This document shows positions 60,601 to 64,000 of a stretch of DNA of 64,000 nucleotides, one piece after another. Source of the DNA: Scenedesmus sp. ARA3 (lineage: Eukaryota > Chlorophyta > Chlorophyceae > Sphaeropleales > Scenedesmaceae). The stretch is taken from NCBI GenBank assembly GCA_004335835.1, contig RWJK01001898.1, positions 62,001 through 126,000 on the forward strand, given 5' to 3'. The notes beneath the pieces are model-generated. The model had not been told where the DNA came from and ran no database searches. It saw only the letters and a program-made list of their open reading frames with translations. The translations under genes were made by a program, and so were the position numbers. Position 1 is the first letter of the stretch, and every line of letters starts with the position of its first letter.

Positions 60601-62715
60601 TACGGAACAAACGACAACACACGCGCATGCAGACCAGAATGCAAGCCCGATAAAAATGTCACGGACACAAACATTCACCAACGCGCGCACAGTGCATGCA
60701 TGGCGCGTGTAAAGCACTAACATGTCACAAGCAGACACACATGCACACGCATGCATCTAGTGTCAATGGACAGTGTCACACAACAAGCCCATGGTAGTCA
60801 TTACCCACGCGCGCACCCACCCATGCAAGGCGTACACACAAACACAGAACACAAGCGCACAGCGCGCATGCATATGCGCGCGCAATCAATGTATGCACAC
60901 ACAACAAGCAGTGTCACGCGCGCACGGCTCTCATGCACGCAATGCGCGCGTGAGCAAAGGCGGACACACACGCGCTCACTATCCGGCAAGCAATTTGCTT
61001 GCAAGCGACCATCGCATATTAAAAAAGCACGTAGGCACGCATGCTAGGGGCGCGCGCGTGCACTGACAATTGTTGTTTGCAAACCCACACGCGAACATGC
61101 ACACATGCACAAGCCGACAAAGGACACGCGCACATAAACGACAAGCGTGTACGCCCACATACAAAAACACGCGCGCATGGTCATGCACCAGCATCGGCCA
61201 CGTGAAGTGCACTTGAGGCATGAGACAACATTCAGATGAACCCAAGCAGGCTAACAGACGTAGGGCTTGCATGTGTGCGGGTTCCTACACGCATATTGGT
61301 GCGATAAAATGGGCTGCCAGAGCCACACCAATAATCGCATAACCCTCACCCGTACACGCACCAACCACAAACAATGTTTTTTGCAGGACACACCAGCACA
61401 TGCACATGTTCACACCAAACTGAGGACGATGTAGACGCACGGTCGCATGCATCTACGCCCAAACAAAAGCATGCCCAGCACACACCCATGCATGTGCACA
61501 CACAGGGAAGCTCTTGACGTCCATCCACACTTATGCACATGCTTGCAGACATGCACATGGTCAGGTATGCACGCGAGTTGAAGCATGCTCGAAGCATGCT
61601 CAAAGAGACAGTCAAGCCATGTAACCGTGCAACCCTGTCACATAAGCACAACTAGCACTTGCGGTTGGAAAGCTATCACGCAAACTGGTGTCTTTGAACA
61701 CGCTGTCACGGCCACAAGCCCGCATACACGCCTCTTCTGCCCCATGCGCCCCAGTCACGCATCCCCCCGCCACCCTGCCACCTGCGCCCCGCCACACACC
61801 AACAGAACCACACAACACGCTAACGCTGCAGCACTCACGTGTGTGTTGTCCAGGTCCCACTTCAGCCCCTTGCTGCTAGCAGTAGCAGGTCGCGCCAACG
61901 GCACTAGGCCGCAGGTGGGCCCCTCCAGGCGTGATGGCTTGATCTCACTCTTGCCCGCGCGCAGCAGCCGCACCAAGTTGCCCTCGCCCCATAGCGTGAT
62001 GTTGAGGTGTGGGTAGCAGTACAGTGTGTTGAGGTTGGCCAGCGTGTGATCCAACCGGCCTCCAAGTGCACCTAGCGCGACACACGACATCGGCACGCAA
62101 CACAGGCGGGCAACCACAGCGGCGGCAGCAGTAGGGGTGCACAGCGGGCGTTCAGTGCTTGAGCCAAAACCAAGTCTTGGTGCCAGGAAGTGGATCGAGC
62201 AACATGACGCACAATGCTGCCTACCAGAACGTAATCCAGCCAGACGACGTGATGTGCACAGCAATCGCTACTCCAACGCCGCTGCATGCCACCATGTAGC
62301 ACCACTGGCACAAGGCTACAGCTACCATACCACCAGATGATGCACAGCTACAGTAACGATCAACAGCCGAACACCACCCTTGCAACAGCTCACCAAGCAC
62401 CAAGATGTGGTGGTCCTGCTGCAGCCGCTTGCGCACTGGCTCAGCATCTCCAGCAGTATCATGACTGGCCAGGATGCTGGCTGTGACCTTGTGCACGTGC
62501 CGTTGTTGCTGCCTGCTGCTGCCAGTTCCGCCCCGCAGCCCCACACTGCCAGAGTCAAGCAGCGATAGCACGCTAGCACCATTGCTGCAGTTGCTGCCTT
62601 GTTGCCCCGGCCTTGTGTGCAGCGTATGCTGCTGCTGCGGCGGCGGCGGCGGCGGTCGCCAAGGCGGATCTTGCAAGCTTGGCAGCATAACGATCTCCCC
62701 ACATATATGATGTGC

Positions 62716-62752
<37 letters not shown>

Positions 62753-63910
62753 CAGCTGCCATCATCAGCAACTGCAGCATTAGGTGTAGGTGGCCCCATG
62801 CTTGCATTGCTGGTGCTGGCCGTCGCTGCGCTGCTAGTGCTGTCCGGATGCAGCGTTGTGCCGCTGCTGCCATTGCTGCTGCTGCTGCTGGGATCGATGC
62901 ATGTTGCGTACGCACGAGCAACTGCATTTGCTGCCCCGATGGCCTTTGCGCCGTGACCATGCCGGCCTGCGGCTCCTGCTGCTGCTGCAATCGGCGGAGC
63001 TGCTGCTGCTGCCGCCACATGCGCATGCGCCGTCTGCCGTGCAGCATCCTCTGACATGGCTCGCAGCCTGCCCTCCAAAAACAATAGGCACTTTTCAAGA
63101 TCTGTCGTCTCCTGATCAGATGACAGGTCGATGAAAGGCACGCCTCGGCTGGTGTAGAAGTCTGTCACATCTTCCCTGACACTGTCCAGGTCACCTTTGA
63201 TGAGGTCTGGCAGGTGAGACTCGCGCGCAGCAAAGGGGTCTGTGCCGGGGAGCATGACAGGTATCTGGTCGTACAGGCGGTTGGCACCGCCATCTGCACA
63301 GATGCGTGTGGTAGCTGTTGTTGCAAGCAATGGCGGCAGTGGTGGTTGCACGACAGCAGCGGTGGCAGAGACACAGCATGAGATCAGGTTTGTGATGGGC
63401 TGCATGGTGTGTAGCTGAAGCCAGAGCAACGTGGTGGAGGGCACAGATGAGCGTGACAGGTGATGTGCTTGCAGGACAGCATGCAAGACAAATCTGGTGT
63501 GGGGTGCACAAGTATGGGCTTGCCATGCTAAGTTGCTAAACTTCTAAGGAAGATAACCAGTTGGTGTTGCACAAGCAAGATGCACACCACAGCAGCACAA
63601 TACAACAAAGGCTGGGTTGTGGGCGATGTTGTTGTACCGAGCTTCCCCTTAAAAAACAAACTGCTGCCAAGGGCTGGCAGGTTGAAGCAGCACAGGCTTT
63701 CGCACTGCTGGTTTTGCTGCTGCTCTGGTTGTTACCCACAATCCACTCCTCACCTCGCGCCCAGAGGTGTGCTGTTTGTGGGGGGAGCACATAGTTGAGC
63801 ACAACCAGGTGCAGGTGTGTCGCTGGGCTGAGTGGGTCTGCTGACAAGAACTCGCTTGTGACTGTCTGCACGCTGCCATTATGACTAAGTGGCACAACAC
63901 GGTGTGCCAT
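54672..63910 (-). CDS. TPK1: Thiamin pyrophosphokinase with long inserted loop (478 aa, 4 exons)
   Basis: Exons 63910-63754, 63314-62394, 62071-61839 and 54797-54672 join in frame (1437 nt). The enzyme transfers pyrophosphate from ATP to thiamin, giving thiamin diphosphate and AMP. All family motifs are present in order: VVLNYVLP, RICADGGANRLYD, DLIKGDLDS, SDQETTDLEKCL, ILVLGALGGRLDHTLANLN, EGPTCGLVPLA, GLKWDLDNTH, then MCFRGLLSTSN and DEDLLWITAVGD. The last block, on exon 4, is the family's C-terminal domain; GLKWDLDNTH joins to it in phase 0, so the third intron is 7041 bp. Between EKCLLFL and ILVLG lies a low-complexity insertion of about 210 residues (Ala, Ser, Gln, Pro) absent from ordinary TPK. 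The frame stays open from ATG 63910 to the window edge, so an upstream start or exon is possible. Confidence 0.9.
57878..58822. mobile_element. hAT-like non-autonomous element, 945 bp, 8-bp duplication
   Basis: The ends are inverted repeats starting TAGGGATGTGAA at both termini, and the element is flanked by a perfect 8-bp direct duplication CACATATG (57870-57877 and 58823-58830). An 8-bp duplication with a TAGGG/CAGGG-type end is diagnostic of the hAT superfamily. Both subterminal regions (to about 57965 and from about 58676) are packed with CCGTAGG/CCTACGG motifs in both orientations, as expected for transposase binding sites. The interior has no transposase-like frame. The target is a unit of the intronic satellite. 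Confidence 0.9.
60369..60595. repeat. CTAAGG/GGCCTAG motif cluster, possible second element
   Basis: More than a dozen copies of CTAAGG, CCTTAG and GCCTAG in both orientations within about 220 bp, including GCTGGCCTTAGCTGGCCTTA. This breaks the satellite composition and resembles the subterminal arrays of hAT-like elements, but no clear inverted ends or target duplication were found. Confidence 0.5.
62718..62750 (-). repeat. Polyglutamine-coding run in TPK
   Basis: About eleven CTG units on the plus strand, CAG on the sense strand, encode polyGln within the inserted loop of the thiamin pyrophosphokinase. A polyproline run encoded near 62636-62655 lies just downstream in the protein. Confidence 0.85.
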
Positions 63911-64000
63911 GCCAGCCCCTGCTGGAAGGCTGCGGCGTGCAACCTGGGCTGACAGGGAGGGGGCGTCCAAGCGCCCAGCCCACGCTGCACGCCGAATGGT
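63911..64000 (-). other. Open upstream extension of TPK at the window edge
   Basis: The frame of the first TPK exon continues without stop to the window end (reading RRAAWAGRLDAPS among others). It contains no further ATG inside the window, so whether this is 5' UTR or coding cannot be decided here. Confidence 0.5.

Larger units (their letters stand above)
54970..61650. repeat. Diverged ~110-bp satellite filling the TPK intron
   Basis: Nearly the whole third TPK intron has a distinctive composition rich in CA, GC and GCATGC steps. A recurring block with CACAAGCCAA followed by CATCAC or CATTAC and an ACGCGCGCACGCATGCA-like tail is seen near 55198, 55589, 55691, 55798, 55916, 56150, 56260, 57569, 57725, 57839, 59130, 59329 and 60782. 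Spacing is mostly 102-118 bp or a multiple of that. Units are heavily diverged, so this is an old array; it is interrupted by the hAT-like element. Confidence 0.7.

Noticed and set aside
1..64000. CRISPR arrays, bacterial operons or phage genes
   Set aside because: All real genes have spliceosomal introns; the tandem arrays have no repeat-spacer structure and no prokaryotic signals were seen.

Overview
This is 64 kb of nuclear DNA from a eukaryotic green alga, most likely a chlorophyte of the Sphaeropleales type. That placement is an inference from four things: many short exons with GTGAG donors and CAG acceptors, moderately GC-rich sequence saturated with CAG/CTG runs, a DUF2358 protein of the plant/algal lineage, and a PHO4-type phosphate transporter. 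No rRNA, tRNA, CRISPR or bacterial gene was seen. For seven genes I assembled exons by hand from splice sites, and every one closes in frame from ATG to stop: two tandem secreted EGF-like paralogues (572 and 604 aa), an EF-hand mitochondrial carrier (757 aa), a DUF2358 protein (318 aa), an R3H protein (362 aa), a PHO4 transporter (532 aa) and thiamin pyrophosphokinase (478 aa). An RCC1-repeat protein closes in frame too, but its start is uncertain. A leucine-rich-repeat protein has one unresolved junction, and an FkbM-like methyltransferase lacks its 5' half.

Layout. 0.8-13.9 kb: two head-to-tail paralogues for secreted, cysteine-rich EGF-like proteins (+). 15.1-17.2 kb: LRR protein (-). 18.0-21.9 kb: 3' half of an FkbM-like gene (-), running into a 179-bp satellite and an assembly gap. 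23.9-29.7 kb: Ca-regulated SLC25 carrier (-), divergent from the DUF2358 gene (30.1-33.3 kb, +) that carries a LINE fragment in its first intron. 34.3-37.9 kb: RCC1-like gene (+). 40.7-43.9 kb: R3H gene (-). 45.4-51.2 kb: PHO4 gene (+). 54.7-63.9 kb: thiamin pyrophosphokinase (-), whose last intron is about 7 kb and holds a diverged ~110-bp satellite interrupted by a 945-bp hAT-like element. The genes are unrelated housekeeping, transport and secreted functions with no operon-like logic.

The most unusual property lies in the introns. More than twenty partial, direct-orientation copies of neighbouring exon ends sit in the introns of at least seven genes, each copy spanning an exon-intron junction. 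One copy is split by a 1.2-kb transposon with a TTA target duplication. Another differs from its parent exon almost only at synonymous sites although the intron flanks are nearly identical. CAG/CTG runs sit against splice sites with a consistent orientation: CAG just after donors, CTG just before acceptors.
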